DNA from: an uncultured Lachnospiraceae bacterium
GTDB lineage: Bacteria > Bacillota > Clostridia > Lachnospirales > Lachnospiraceae
NCBI GenBank assembly: GCA_934338765.1
Contig: CAKRHL010000001.1
Location: forward strand, 1-49,620
Direction of reading: 5' to 3'
DNA: 49,620 nucleotides
The position numbers were made by a program, and so were the translations under genes. The notes beneath the pieces were generated by a model. That model did no database searches and was not told the origin of the DNA. It saw only the letters and a list, made by a program, of their open reading frames with translations. Of this stretch, positions 9,601 through 17,081 are shown in pieces; position 1 is the first letter of the stretch; every line of letters starts with the position of its first letter.

Positions 9601-12395
9601 GTGCCATTGAGGTAAATACAGGTAATACAGTAACTGTTGAGGATGAAAACGGAGATATGGTGGAACGTCCGGTTACAGAAACAAGAACGGTAACGGATCT
9701 TGTGGTTGACGAAAACAGTGATCCCCGTGTCGTGGATTCCGACAGCATTTCTTACAATGGTCTGTCCGTATATGCGTACACCATTGACCGGGATGCAAAT
9801 CTGGAAACCACAAATGATCAGCAGCTTTATCTGCAGATTTATAACTTTGAGGAGGATACCTTCCATCATCCGATCCAGATTACGGCAGATGCAATGCAGA
9901 CAGCAAAACCGCAGTTTGTACGCTGCAAGGGAATGACTTATTTATACTGGCTCCATGGTGGAGATATCCAGTATCTCAATGTCAGTGATGTTGTTTCTTC
10001 GTTGAATACGGAGAACAGCTATCTGGAAAAGAAGCAGGTTACGATGAAGGATCAGACTACGAGGGAAGTATATGTTCTGAACAAATATAAGAATGATCCG
10101 GTTGTGACAGCAATCCGGCACAGATCAGAGACGGATGCCGAGGGCAATGTGACAGAAGACAGGATCAGTGACTATGATGTGCAGGCAAATGATACCAGTA
10201 TGTATGTGCTCTGGAGTGCAGTGGATACCTCTGTAAAGGACAAGGAAAAAACAGGGGCAGCAAATACTGTCAGGGAGACGCAGCTTTATGGTGCATATTG
10301 TGAGCCGATGCTGGAAAGTGTGGAAGAATCCTTTGAATATGAGGATACGGATGAACTGACATATCAGTTTGCAGAAGGAAAAGACAACACCACATATCCG
10401 GTAAGCTTTACAGCACAGAAGGAAATGACTCTGGGAGATGGAACCGTACTGTCGCCGGGAGATGTATATCAGATTGATTACAGTAAGGACGAAGATCTCA
10501 ATGGTCAGACCGGTGTCGTAAAGGCAGGAGATCCGGCGAAGGTGAAGTCCATCCGTTCTTGTGACGGATATAACTGGTCTGAACCGGTACAGATTACAGA
10601 GAGTAAGGGAGCCAATTATACAGATGTTTCCTTCCGGGTAAATGAGGACGGATGGATGCAGGCAATGTTTGCAAAGGGACAGCAGAAGCTTAACGACAAT
10701 AATGTATTTGAGGAGGATGAAGCAGCAAAAGCCCTTTGTGTACAGAATTTTGTGGTAACAAGTGAACTGGTATATGGCGAAATTACCACTGACAAGGAGC
10801 TTTATACAAAGAATGAGGCGATTGCATTTACTCTTGATGTAACAAATGACGGTCTGAAGCCGGTTACAGGTGCACAGTATCGTATGTATCTCAAAAACGG
10901 GGATCAGATGCTCGGAGAGGAGCCGGAATGGTCTGCTCTTGGGAATGTTGAAAAAGCAGACGGACCGGGAGTATTTCTGGGAGGAAATACCGTTACACTC
11001 AGTGGAAACGGTGATCTGAATGAAGATCAGATCGACGGCACAGCGATTGTTGTGGAAATTAAAAACGGAGATCAGGTGGATACGTTAGAGAAGAAATTGG
11101 AAGAAAAAGCAGTATTAAGTATTCAGACAGATAATGTACAGCTGCTGGATGCAAAGACCGCCTCTGTTAGTCTGCAGATTGCAAACAGTGGAAATAAAGA
11201 TTTCAAGGGTGATCTGACGATCAAAGATGGAGATCAGATTCTTGCAGAGGAAAAGGATTATGAAATTCCGCATGGAGAGAGCCGGAGTCTGGAGAAAACG
11301 ATTGATATCAGCACATGTAAATTTGGCGAAGTCATGATACAGGAGGATGGCAGCCGGAAGGATGCGATCACGCTGACTGCAGAATATGGTGATATCTGGC
11401 AGCAGTTTGAGGTGAGCAGAGGGGTATCCCAGTGGGAAGGAATTGCTGCGGATGCCGTAAAGAGTATCAGCATTGGTCAATATGAGATTACAAAGGACAG
11501 TGCCTCTACAGACCAGAGTGTGCTTGATGCGATCGGTTCTGTACAGCCGTTGCAGAAGGTGGATGGAACATTGGAGATGACAGAGGATCAGGTTATGAAG
11601 CTGGATACCATTTATGACGTGGATGATTCCGACGGGGCAGGAAGTGACCTGAAAAAAGCAGGTTTGGATGCCAAGGGAATTCTGAATACAACCTGGTCTG
11701 TATCGGATGACAGAATCGCATATGTTGATGAGAACGGTGTTCTCGTTCCGTTAAAGGAAGGAGAGGTCAGCATTACCGCCAAGACATATCCGGGTGGTGA
11801 GATCACCGCAGCGGATCCGTTTGTTCCGACAGGGATTGACGGGGAGGAAATTGATGACTTTGGCACATTGATTCAGAGCGAGGGAGAAGGCTGGTTCCGA
11901 AAGGACAGAGCAATGTACCAGGTTCCGGAGAGTCTGATCCGGACCACTACGATCAAAGTGAAGGTAACAAAGGCTGCTGCGAAGCCGACGGAAACACCGG
12001 CAGCACCGGGGAAAACACCAACGGCAGCACCGGGTGGAACTTCTTCAGCTCAGCCGGGAGAAACCTCAACGGCAGCACCGGAAGTAACCAAAAAACCGGG
12101 AACAACTCTGGCGAAGAAGACAACGCTGAAGGTAACCCTTCATAAAAATGGTGACAAAGTAACAGTGCAGTCTCTGCCGAAGGCAAAGATCACGACGGTT
12201 GTTTATAAGAATAAAAAGACAGCAGCGAAGGGAAAGAAATCAGGAATCCTTCAAAAGTATGCAGTGGTTAAAACCAACAAAAAGGGTAAGATCACGATCA
12301 GACTAAAGAAAAAATTGAAAAAGAAACAGGCTGTCCGGGTAACTGCTGTGAAGAAGCCTTACAAGCAAAAGACAGTAGTCAAAGTGAAAAAATAA
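3678..12395 (+). CDS. Giant secreted multidomain protein (2905 aa)
   Basis: A Sec-exported protein of about 2905 residues with an N-terminal signal peptide (basic start, hydrophobic core, likely cleavage near residue 33). Segments seen: Calx-beta-like regions at about 45-130 and 328-425 (with GADYKAG); a long beta-rich body; an Asp-rich, possibly calcium-binding linker near 1435-1465 (GDDGNDDDGDDDNDDKDE); a Gly/Ala-rich beta region at about 1530-1680; Asp-box/BNR-like motifs such as YSISKDNGVKWSVPV (about 1780) and YNWSEPVQI (about 2300); a CARDB-like segment (about 2375-2500); a Big_2-like segment (about 2665-2700); a Pro/Thr-rich linker (about 2768-2812); and a Lys-rich Ig-like C-terminal module (2813-2905). 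There is no LPXTG motif or S-layer-homology domain. It follows the peptide gene by 47 bp. Its function is unknown; a surface adhesin or extracellular binding protein is inference. Confidence 0.85.
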   Translation: MKKWKNYWTRGVSFLLVAAMLSTGNVSAVAAAASQKQQKNKVDEAQLREAIRDGKQMVKEYPNGLFNFLGTQMEVKEGDGALEIAVIRQGGTEGSAKVKFKAIDITSSYGDDYKIYVGKSRFSTLKKGKDAFPLIKTAMEKKVDLSKEDATETETQTDGESLVEDAMDAQSQGKPEVQDVSAAVNPLDQYPDASADTVDKKTDTVKSENAKADSKGTSLKVRRETATGKKSDRPNWKIADNSEKADEVKENFELFMDSVGGTEKTLNFKDGEYVKYLYLVPKDDKISEGEEQLVCALLPEEDSAPVGDSYNAYVNIKDNDAVEKSQYTFSSSEVQASQKQAVVTVRRTAGEHYFDTIYVGTGEGTANQGADYKAGLKKVDFYAGETEKKISIDILKNEYRTKSRDFYVLLSQDGTSYMKASCHVTIPADSAADAKTLKTKIAAGSAKAEKISPDGWKPENGQWAVSSKDMRYLQGGIWRQKEETRFEGTGGLRQIKINNNDYTYGAKELEFGYYNYGTGKNWTTTHKKWSWKKFKRVTVTDYHHEDKFGTQLWYGGRCMWNYDGPVQWAVCNKSFDNGQWGQDVTIQNWANEGNHSNGYVGWLRLRLKQYSAKCVATADKYYATTYKLEYNNKNKKCELKQESAKNITPVLKIDSISSNVQNSKNNVNGTSYNVYRSDAINFKLENFSDDCMELNGIEASVDGKKWTLVSKGSNLSVVLNADLFKKFDLFSKNTISFRPKVSQRTSKLKFKVANKERGTFYGVENGQEYSLKRGDSVKRITGQGNVAAYNPAFSLGTTWNKNDYNSGRLNYRAAADHTNLTLDQNNTAGNVADVTLKAEYNIVKLDYNDTELTVMADPNTYRNTYTNLKYTIDDKTYDCSDAKQVQEMQDAMEQLYAKDQDAKVTMYFEYLANPKYLNGNGQQNITFGNPSSANVNVYDQEGVLLNAASRTVKPVEKNGKYTFTISDTWKNLGWVDGTSCTIQFKGRKQTSLETEVDFLAGSGGYVTVSDATDVLTDSKGNKMGNLARDLVFNNVNPFTDYTMTSYVSPMYIGRWGDYSVDVNNSGNAGKENVQKAQRRLKDLGFSEDLAGSVNIYYGNVFQYKPETYAKSKVYYDFVKRDTSTATDNTLLVQLTQEARTVINPKKKVEVPLTDATVTFAGIDKVSGDEEGFYESEGSYEKGKTYTARVNLDSMSYMVSVQGTGYTKASIDPSQYMFPDNFCATIDGESTGVRTNGNALLDIADGETEFTFGFSNGSAVKPNKAIVTITRKGNEVYKKTVKRDDKSSLFTLSLNTLKAGVKGGDKMTIRGVFSEKVQGKEVDHVYPAVNVGLTFQNQLTAVRVASSFKTPFNKVLKLIGKVSTKFDLPLDYNLGNLGYTTPYTDPETGAEINVIQVAFGYNSTVMKDLKQQQLEHRAENKGEAMSGRDNIRQYMESLMGDDGNDDDGDDDNDDKDEKQTPAPKKDLNESKKAAEKAQESAAPQKSSMGTSSFNFDFSVAVILTVESGVDADGEADGNYYFNSLALIASANADFQYTVSYMTPIGVEIIAELQVGGKAVAAFSAESSNGSRYDDVFNLTKAGEDKTGDFRLNKDNFSLYTKFMLAPTITVGAGVGVGKVINVIVSGTADFDFGFTMPIMGENESSAGYGNVTLSAALKLKILFIKKKWTLYKGEKMSLFNYGASSVGEMLSDFTENYLYEDIDDDSNTEKFARDYLKNQSKWQPYDMSAKAVDAGKEIVLQEGAYPNPQSRIIEIGDEKLLAVFLTDKGDRDDINRSELVYSISKDNGVKWSVPVSVSDDGTWDEAPALYKVGKDKVLVTWSDASREYTKEDDTKTVLSQLDISGAWFDIESGKMGDEFQITQTTEDEVMADTDPMIAYDEETNRLAVYYTKTDYGDTRSQLDEKAKEDIVADENADSTGEVTTYGDIINGYNVIACRMGTLKGDNIAWDAADPELPEAYGQRFLDLGVAAVVSESAIEVNTGNTVTVEDENGDMVERPVTETRTVTDLVVDENSDPRVVDSDSISYNGLSVYAYTIDRDANLETTNDQQLYLQIYNFEEDTFHHPIQITADAMQTAKPQFVRCKGMTYLYWLHGGDIQYLNVSDVVSSLNTENSYLEKKQVTMKDQTTREVYVLNKYKNDPVVTAIRHRSETDAEGNVTEDRISDYDVQANDTSMYVLWSAVDTSVKDKEKTGAANTVRETQLYGAYCEPMLESVEESFEYEDTDELTYQFAEGKDNTTYPVSFTAQKEMTLGDGTVLSPGDVYQIDYSKDEDLNGQTGVVKAGDPAKVKSIRSCDGYNWSEPVQITESKGANYTDVSFRVNEDGWMQAMFAKGQQKLNDNNVFEEDEAAKALCVQNFVVTSELVYGEITTDKELYTKNEAIAFTLDVTNDGLKPVTGAQYRMYLKNGDQMLGEEPEWSALGNVEKADGPGVFLGGNTVTLSGNGDLNEDQIDGTAIVVEIKNGDQVDTLEKKLEEKAVLSIQTDNVQLLDAKTASVSLQIANSGNKDFKGDLTIKDGDQILAEEKDYEIPHGESRSLEKTIDISTCKFGEVMIQEDGSRKDAITLTAEYGDIWQQFEVSRGVSQWEGIAADAVKSISIGQYEITKDSASTDQSVLDAIGSVQPLQKVDGTLEMTEDQVMKLDTIYDVDDSDGAGSDLKKAGLDAKGILNTTWSVSDDRIAYVDENGVLVPLKEGEVSITAKTYPGGEITAADPFVPTGIDGEEIDDFGTLIQSEGEGWFRKDRAMYQVPESLIRTTTIKVKVTKAAAKPTETPAAPGKTPTAAPGGTSSAQPGETSTAAPEVTKKPGTTLAKKTTLKVTLHKNGDKVTVQSLPKAKITTVVYKNKKTAAKGKKSGILQKYAVVKTNKKGKITIRLKKKLKKKQAVRVTAVKKPYKQKTVVKVKK

Positions 12396-12431
12396 TGTAT
12401 CCGATCTGTGTTAACTGACCGGGTGTATCAG

Positions 12432-12464
12432 CAGCCCGGCGGGTCATACTGCCGGGCTGTTTTT
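12432..12464 (+). terminator. Intrinsic terminator/attenuator after the giant gene
   Basis: A perfect 9-bp GC-rich stem CAGCCCGGC / GCCGGGCTG with a 10-nt loop, followed by TTTTT. It lies inside an otherwise uninterrupted gene run, so it probably lets only part of the transcripts enter the protease and exporter genes. Confidence 0.8.
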
Positions 12465-12486
12465 CTGACAGGAAGGAATGTTGGAG

Positions 12487-14535
12487 ATGGGGAAAAAAAT
12501 AATAAGACAAAAACGAAAAAAGCCATTTTATAGGATGCTTTTGATGACAGAACTGCTGGTTACGGTTGTTATAGGAGATATTCTGCTTCCCGGGAGGGCA
12601 GAAGCAGCCATGCCGTCCCGGTGGTATGAAGGGGAAGAAGGATTGACAGCAGCCTGTGATGCGGCAGAAGGAATCGTGATCGCTGTGATTGATACCGGTG
12701 TCGATATGAACCATACCGCATTGCGTAACTGTCTGTGGGTGAATGAAGCGGAGCAGAATGGGAAGGAGGGAGAGGATGATGACGGAAATGGCTTCGTTGA
12801 TGATGTGCATGGTTACAATGTCTGGGCCGGAAATGGTGATATTACGGATTCGGATGGGCATGGAACGCATGTGACGGGAATTCTTGGAATGCAGACAGAG
12901 CATGTGACAAATTTTGGTTACGGGGCGCATATCATGATCGTAAAGGCGGGAAACAGCCGGAATGGATTCTCTGCAGAAAATTGTGTAAAAGCCATACAGT
13001 ATGCCGTGCAAAACGGAGCTGATGTCATCACGATGTCCCTTGGGGGTGATTATCTGGATACAAAACTGGAAAAAGCCATTCACGAAGCATCCCGCAAAGC
13101 GGTGATCGTAGCGGCAGCGGGAAATGAAAGTGCGGCAACCGGTGAGTCCGGTTTTTCGGACTCTGCCAATACATTTCCGGCGGGACTTTCCGATGTACTC
13201 GGTGTCATGGCGTATGACAGCGACAGGGAGCTGGCGTGGTTTTCCAACTGGGATTATGCCCCGGGGACGGCAGTGGACTATGAGGTGGCAGCACCGGGGG
13301 TCGACATATATTCGACGTGGCCGGGTGACCGGTTTCAGAAACAGTCGGGTACCTCTATGGCGGCACCGATTGCAGCCGGAGCCTGTGGGGCACTGGTGAG
13401 GAAATGGAAAGAAAATGGAAAATATGAGCCGTCAGCTATGATAGGTCAGCTGGTATTTACGGCAGATCAGTTTGTAAGGCTGACGGATCAAAAGGGAGAA
13501 GTTCATTCATTCCCAAGGATCAATCTGGAAAAGGCATTGGAGACCACGCCACAGCCCAGACTGCATATACGGAACATAACGGCAGATGACAGTATAAAGT
13601 GGGGGAGGGATAATGAAAAAGACGGAATTCCCCGGAGGGGAGAAAGTTTTCAGCTTCCGATGGAAATTTTTAATCTGTGGGCCGGGGCGGAAGATATCCG
13701 GTTATGTGTTGCGACAGACAATGAGGATGTTACTGTCAAGCTGCCGGATCAAAGCATGGAGTCTTTGGCGGGCAGAGCTTCTATGAGGACAACCGATGAA
13801 CAAAATGCAGTAATTACTTTTTTGGACGATATGGAAAAGGGACAGAGTGTCTGTCTGAACATTACATTGCGTTACAGAAACGGATACACAGAAGATGGAA
13901 AAGAATATATTACAACAGGAAAGCTTTTGTTGAAGGAAGGGAAAAAGGAGATTCTATACTGCGAGGAGCAGTTTGGACAGGAGCCGCTGCCGGAGTTAAC
14001 CCCGGAGGTATCAGGGAGTCCGGAACCGGAAATAACCCCGGAGGTATCAGGGACCCCGGAACCGGAAATAAGCCCGGAGGTATCAGGAACCCCGGAACCG
14101 GAAATAAGCCCGGAGGTATCAGGGACCCCGGAACCGGAAATAAGACCGGAGGTATCAGAGCCCCCGGAAGCGAAAATAACCCCGGAAGTATCAGGAACAC
14201 CGACACCGGACTTAAGCCCGGCGGTGCAGGGGACGCAGAAGCCTGTGACAAAAACGGCGAGAAAACGGAAGCGTATTCTGGTGAAGAAAAATGCGAAAAG
14301 ACTTGTCATTATCACAGAAGCAAAAGCAAAAATAATTGTAAAGATCTATCCTGAAAATAGGACAGCAAACAGAAAACAAAAAGGAAGAAGATATTATATT
14401 TATCAGGGGAAAGCAGATAAAAAAGGAAGATACGTGTTGAAAACAGGAAGGATAAAAAAGAAATGCATCATAGAGGTGCGGGTATGTAAAAAAGGAAAAA
14501 CAGCAGCAATTCAGAAATGGAGATTATCATGTTAA
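12487..14535 (+). CDS. Secreted subtilisin-like serine protease (S8)
   Basis: An exported subtilase of 682 residues. A basic N-terminus and hydrophobic segment ending in GRAEA near residue 40 form a signal peptide. The catalytic triad is complete: Asp69 in VIDTGVD, His125 in DGHGTHVTG and Ser290 in SGTSMAAP, with the oxyanion Asn in AAAGNES. Only about 25 residues separate the signal from the catalytic domain, so the usual I9 propeptide is absent. The domain is followed by a beta-rich region (about 355-495), six 12-residue PEVSGTPEPEIS-type repeats (506-577) and a Lys/Arg-rich C-terminal module resembling that of the preceding giant protein. ATG 12487 is preferred, 10 bp after AGGAAGG; ATG 12478 lies too close to it. 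Likely substrates are the giant protein or the peptide (inference). Confidence 0.92.
   Translation: MGKKIIRQKRKKPFYRMLLMTELLVTVVIGDILLPGRAEAAMPSRWYEGEEGLTAACDAAEGIVIAVIDTGVDMNHTALRNCLWVNEAEQNGKEGEDDDGNGFVDDVHGYNVWAGNGDITDSDGHGTHVTGILGMQTEHVTNFGYGAHIMIVKAGNSRNGFSAENCVKAIQYAVQNGADVITMSLGGDYLDTKLEKAIHEASRKAVIVAAAGNESAATGESGFSDSANTFPAGLSDVLGVMAYDSDRELAWFSNWDYAPGTAVDYEVAAPGVDIYSTWPGDRFQKQSGTSMAAPIAAGACGALVRKWKENGKYEPSAMIGQLVFTADQFVRLTDQKGEVHSFPRINLEKALETTPQPRLHIRNITADDSIKWGRDNEKDGIPRRGESFQLPMEIFNLWAGAEDIRLCVATDNEDVTVKLPDQSMESLAGRASMRTTDEQNAVITFLDDMEKGQSVCLNITLRYRNGYTEDGKEYITTGKLLLKEGKKEILYCEEQFGQEPLPELTPEVSGSPEPEITPEVSGTPEPEISPEVSGTPEPEISPEVSGTPEPEIRPEVSEPPEAKITPEVSGTPTPDLSPAVQGTQKPVTKTARKRKRILVKKNAKRLVIITEAKAKIIVKIYPENRTANRKQKGRRYYIYQGKADKKGRYVLKTGRIKKKCIIEVRVCKKGKTAAIQKWRLSC
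14002..14217 (+). repeat. Six 36-bp tandem repeats inside the subtilase gene
   Basis: Six in-frame copies of a 36-bp unit beginning CCGGAGGTATCAGG encode PEVSGTPEPEIS-like dodecapeptides. The first four copies are nearly identical at the DNA level and the last two have diverged. This is a Pro/Glu-rich spacer that may vary in copy number between strains. Confidence 0.95.
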
Positions 14536-15926
14536 CAGATATCAGAAGCTTATTAACAGAAAATAATATTGATCCGGCAGAGACGGTATACGCAGAACTT
14601 CCTGCAAAAATTACGGAATATCCCATTACTATTGGAGACTTTAATACGATCGTTTCCGGTGAGGAAACGGTGGAACAATTTTCCGGACTGCTTGATGGCA
14701 AAGAACATTTTTTTGCAAAACTTGATACCATCACGGAATACGCCGGATGTGAAGAACAGATCAAAAAACTGACAAAAACGCTGAAAACAAAGGATACTTC
14801 CGGTCAGATCCTTGACTGGGAGGAAAGGATAAAATTAAAGCAGGAGAAAAAACAGCTGGGAAAAAGGAAGAAAGAGATTATCCGGAAACTGGAGGAAGAA
14901 ATGGTGGAGGAATACGGATTTGATTTTCGGAAAAGGAAAGCGATCATCTATAAAAATACTGTTTATTTTTCCTGGTTTGATGATCTGCAGAAGATGTTTC
15001 CCATGCTGGCCAAGATCCGGACAGAAGATATCCGGCAGATTCCTCTCTTTGTTTCACATCTGGAAAAACTCAGAGAGGCGGTTGATCGTAAGGAGACGGT
15101 CGGATTTGTTGGAGGACCGTGTCTGTTTGGGGTTGATGAGGTATTGATAGAATTTCAGACAGAAGATGGACAGACAGAAATTTTTGACTGCAGCTGCGGA
15201 CGGCGGTGTCTGGCACAGGCCGCCATATGGGGAGGGGAAAGCATAGAGGATTACCTGGCAGATAAAGGAGAAAAAATCTGTTCTTTTCGCTTTTTAAACC
15301 GTAAAACAGGAGTCACAAGACAGGAATATGACAGTATCCGTTATTTGTTTGCCATGGCAGAGGTGTTTCATGGGAAAATTGTGATTCCATTGCCGGATCT
15401 GTCCTATTTTAAATATATGGAGAAATCTTTATGTAAGCTTTCGGAGTTTATGGTCAAAAGGATCATGAGTGAATTTCGCCGGGAATGTTATTGTATTACA
15501 GACAAATATGTCCGGGTGATCGGGGAGATCGCACGGGAATATCCACAGATTGAATACACGGTGGTGCATCACCGGAACAGGGAATTGTGCCGGTTGTTTG
15601 AGCAGTGCAGAGAAAAATATATTAAGGATTCTTCCTATATGCAGAAGATTACCGGCAGAGATCAGAAGAAAGAGGCGGTTGTGGATTATATTACAATGCT
15701 GGCACTGCCTTATTATATTTACGGGACATCGTACGTGGTTCAGGTAGACAGTGTAGATGAAACCGATTCCGGCAGGAAATGTAATAAAATTCACGGACAG
15801 GACATGGAATTGATACAGATTTTATATCCGGAGTATTTGAGCAGTGATGGGAAACATACAATATATAATACGTCTTTGGAACATAAAGATTATCTGGAAA
15901 TGGAGGAACGAATTGAAAAAATATAA
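14529..15926 (+). CDS. Unknown cytoplasmic protein (465 aa) of the secretion locus
   Basis: I do not recognise this family. It has no signal peptide or membrane segment, so it should be cytoplasmic. Visible features are a Lys/Glu-rich coiled-coil stretch (about 75-130), FVGGPCLFGVDEVLIEF near 200, a cysteine cluster DCSCGRRC near 230, and a C-terminal part with VVHHRNRELCRLFEQC and YYIYGTSYVVQVDSVDE. ATG 14529 is preferred because TGGAG lies 7 bp upstream; it overlaps the subtilase stop by 7 bp, and this gene in turn overlaps the next by 14 bp, so the three are translationally coupled. A peptide-modifying or maturation enzyme, a chaperone or an immunity factor are possible from context only. 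No catalytic motif supports a choice. Confidence 0.75.
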   Translation: MLTDIRSLLTENNIDPAETVYAELPAKITEYPITIGDFNTIVSGEETVEQFSGLLDGKEHFFAKLDTITEYAGCEEQIKKLTKTLKTKDTSGQILDWEERIKLKQEKKQLGKRKKEIIRKLEEEMVEEYGFDFRKRKAIIYKNTVYFSWFDDLQKMFPMLAKIRTEDIRQIPLFVSHLEKLREAVDRKETVGFVGGPCLFGVDEVLIEFQTEDGQTEIFDCSCGRRCLAQAAIWGGESIEDYLADKGEKICSFRFLNRKTGVTRQEYDSIRYLFAMAEVFHGKIVIPLPDLSYFKYMEKSLCKLSEFMVKRIMSEFRRECYCITDKYVRVIGEIAREYPQIEYTVVHHRNRELCRLFEQCREKYIKDSSYMQKITGRDQKKEAVVDYITMLALPYYIYGTSYVVQVDSVDETDSGRKCNKIHGQDMELIQILYPEYLSSDGKHTIYNTSLEHKDYLEMEERIEKI

Positions 15927-17052
15927 ATGGATCGGATGGACGGCAGGAATTGTTCTGGCTGCTGTAGGTGTGGCACTGTTTCTGATCCGGTATTATAAAC
16001 CGGAAAAGAATGTGACCACAAAAACGGACACGTTGAATCTGGTGATCCTGGACAGCGGTGATTACTATTATTCTGATGATGGCATTGAACATGGCATTAA
16101 TCTGGCGTTAAAAGATTTACAAAAAGAGCAGGGAATTACCATAAAAGTAAAGCGTGTCGATGACGGGGGCAATTATGTCAATGGCATTTCCCTGGCAAAG
16201 GCATTGTCCGAGGATGACCGGGTGGATGCAGTGATCAGTTTTCAGAATTTTGAATCCATTGGGGCAGAGGTGGATTTTTTTGAACAGGCACAGAAGCCGT
16301 TTATCGTTACCATGGGATGCTATGATGAGGTTGCGGAAAAGGGTTATTCCTATCTGATCACCGATTTTCTGAGTGGGAAAATGATCGGAGAACGGATCGG
16401 AGAATATCTCAAAAGCAAAAAAATCTGTCGCGTAGCACTGTGTCATTCGGATACAGCTTTTGAAAAGGATGAGATGAAAGGAATCCAGTCAGTGGTCAAC
16501 AGATCAGATAAGATGAACATATACCATACCCAGACAGGACCCTTTGATGATTCCGGACTTGCGCAGCTTTTAACGGACTGCGATAAACTGGAGATTGATG
16601 CCGTGATCGCAAATTTTTATACCCAGACAGACAGTGCCTGGCTGCTTTCGGGGCTTCGGAAGAAACGTCCCGGGATGATGGTGGTAGGAGATTATGCGCT
16701 GGACAGTTCTGAAATATTAAAGGAATACGGAAAAGATCTGGAAGGCGTCGTGATTGTTCCTGTTTACCCATATCAGGAAAGTGAAAAACTGCAGAAGTTT
16801 ACCGCGCGTTATGAACAGGAATGCGGTGCAGAATTTTCTACGGCGGCGGTACAGTATTATGATCTGTTCCGTATGCTTGGCAAAGCAGCAAAGCAGAAAG
16901 CATCAGGGCGGGAGCTGATGAAAACAATGAAAAATGAAAAGGGATATGAAGGCGTGGCAGGGACCATCACATTTGATGAAAAAGGACGTCTTTTTGTCGA
17001 AAACTGTCCGGTATTTGTCTGCAGAAACAGCAGATTTGTCCGGTTAGATTAG
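15913..17052 (+). CDS. Membrane-anchored periplasmic-binding-fold protein
   Basis: A 379-residue protein with an N-terminal membrane anchor (about 7-24) and no lipobox cysteine, followed by a type-1 periplasmic-binding (Leu/Ile/Val-receptor-like) fold. Supporting segments are NLVILDSGDYYYSDDGIEHGINLAL, quoted in part as DDGIEHGINLALKDL, then VDAVISFQNFESIG, RVALCHSDTAFEKDEMKGI and GVAGTITFDEKGR, the last being typical of branched-chain amino-acid-receptor ends. I place the start at TTG 15913, preceded by GGAGG at 6 bp; this overlaps the previous gene by 14 bp. No importer permease or ATPase is nearby, so it probably captures a ligand for sensing or assists the exporter (inference). Confidence 0.8.
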   Translation: MKKYKWIGWTAGIVLAAVGVALFLIRYYKPEKNVTTKTDTLNLVILDSGDYYYSDDGIEHGINLALKDLQKEQGITIKVKRVDDGGNYVNGISLAKALSEDDRVDAVISFQNFESIGAEVDFFEQAQKPFIVTMGCYDEVAEKGYSYLITDFLSGKMIGERIGEYLKSKKICRVALCHSDTAFEKDEMKGIQSVVNRSDKMNIYHTQTGPFDDSGLAQLLTDCDKLEIDAVIANFYTQTDSAWLLSGLRKKRPGMMVVGDYALDSSEILKEYGKDLEGVVIVPVYPYQESEKLQKFTARYEQECGAEFSTAAVQYYDLFRMLGKAAKQKASGRELMKTMKNEKGYEGVAGTITFDEKGRLFVENCPVFVCRNSRFVRLD

Positions 17053-17081
17053 TATATACAGGGAAAGGAGGGAAAAACAGG

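Noticed and set aside
14002..14217. Regular 36-bp repeats that could be mistaken for a CRISPR array
   Set aside because: The repeats are directly adjacent with no spacers, keep one reading frame and encode PEVSGTPEPEIS-type units inside the subtilase.
13872..14315. Open frame on the minus strand with repeated SGVPDTSGLISG-type protein
   Set aside because: It is the antisense of the subtilase repeats; it has no ribosome site and its repeats mirror the coding ones.
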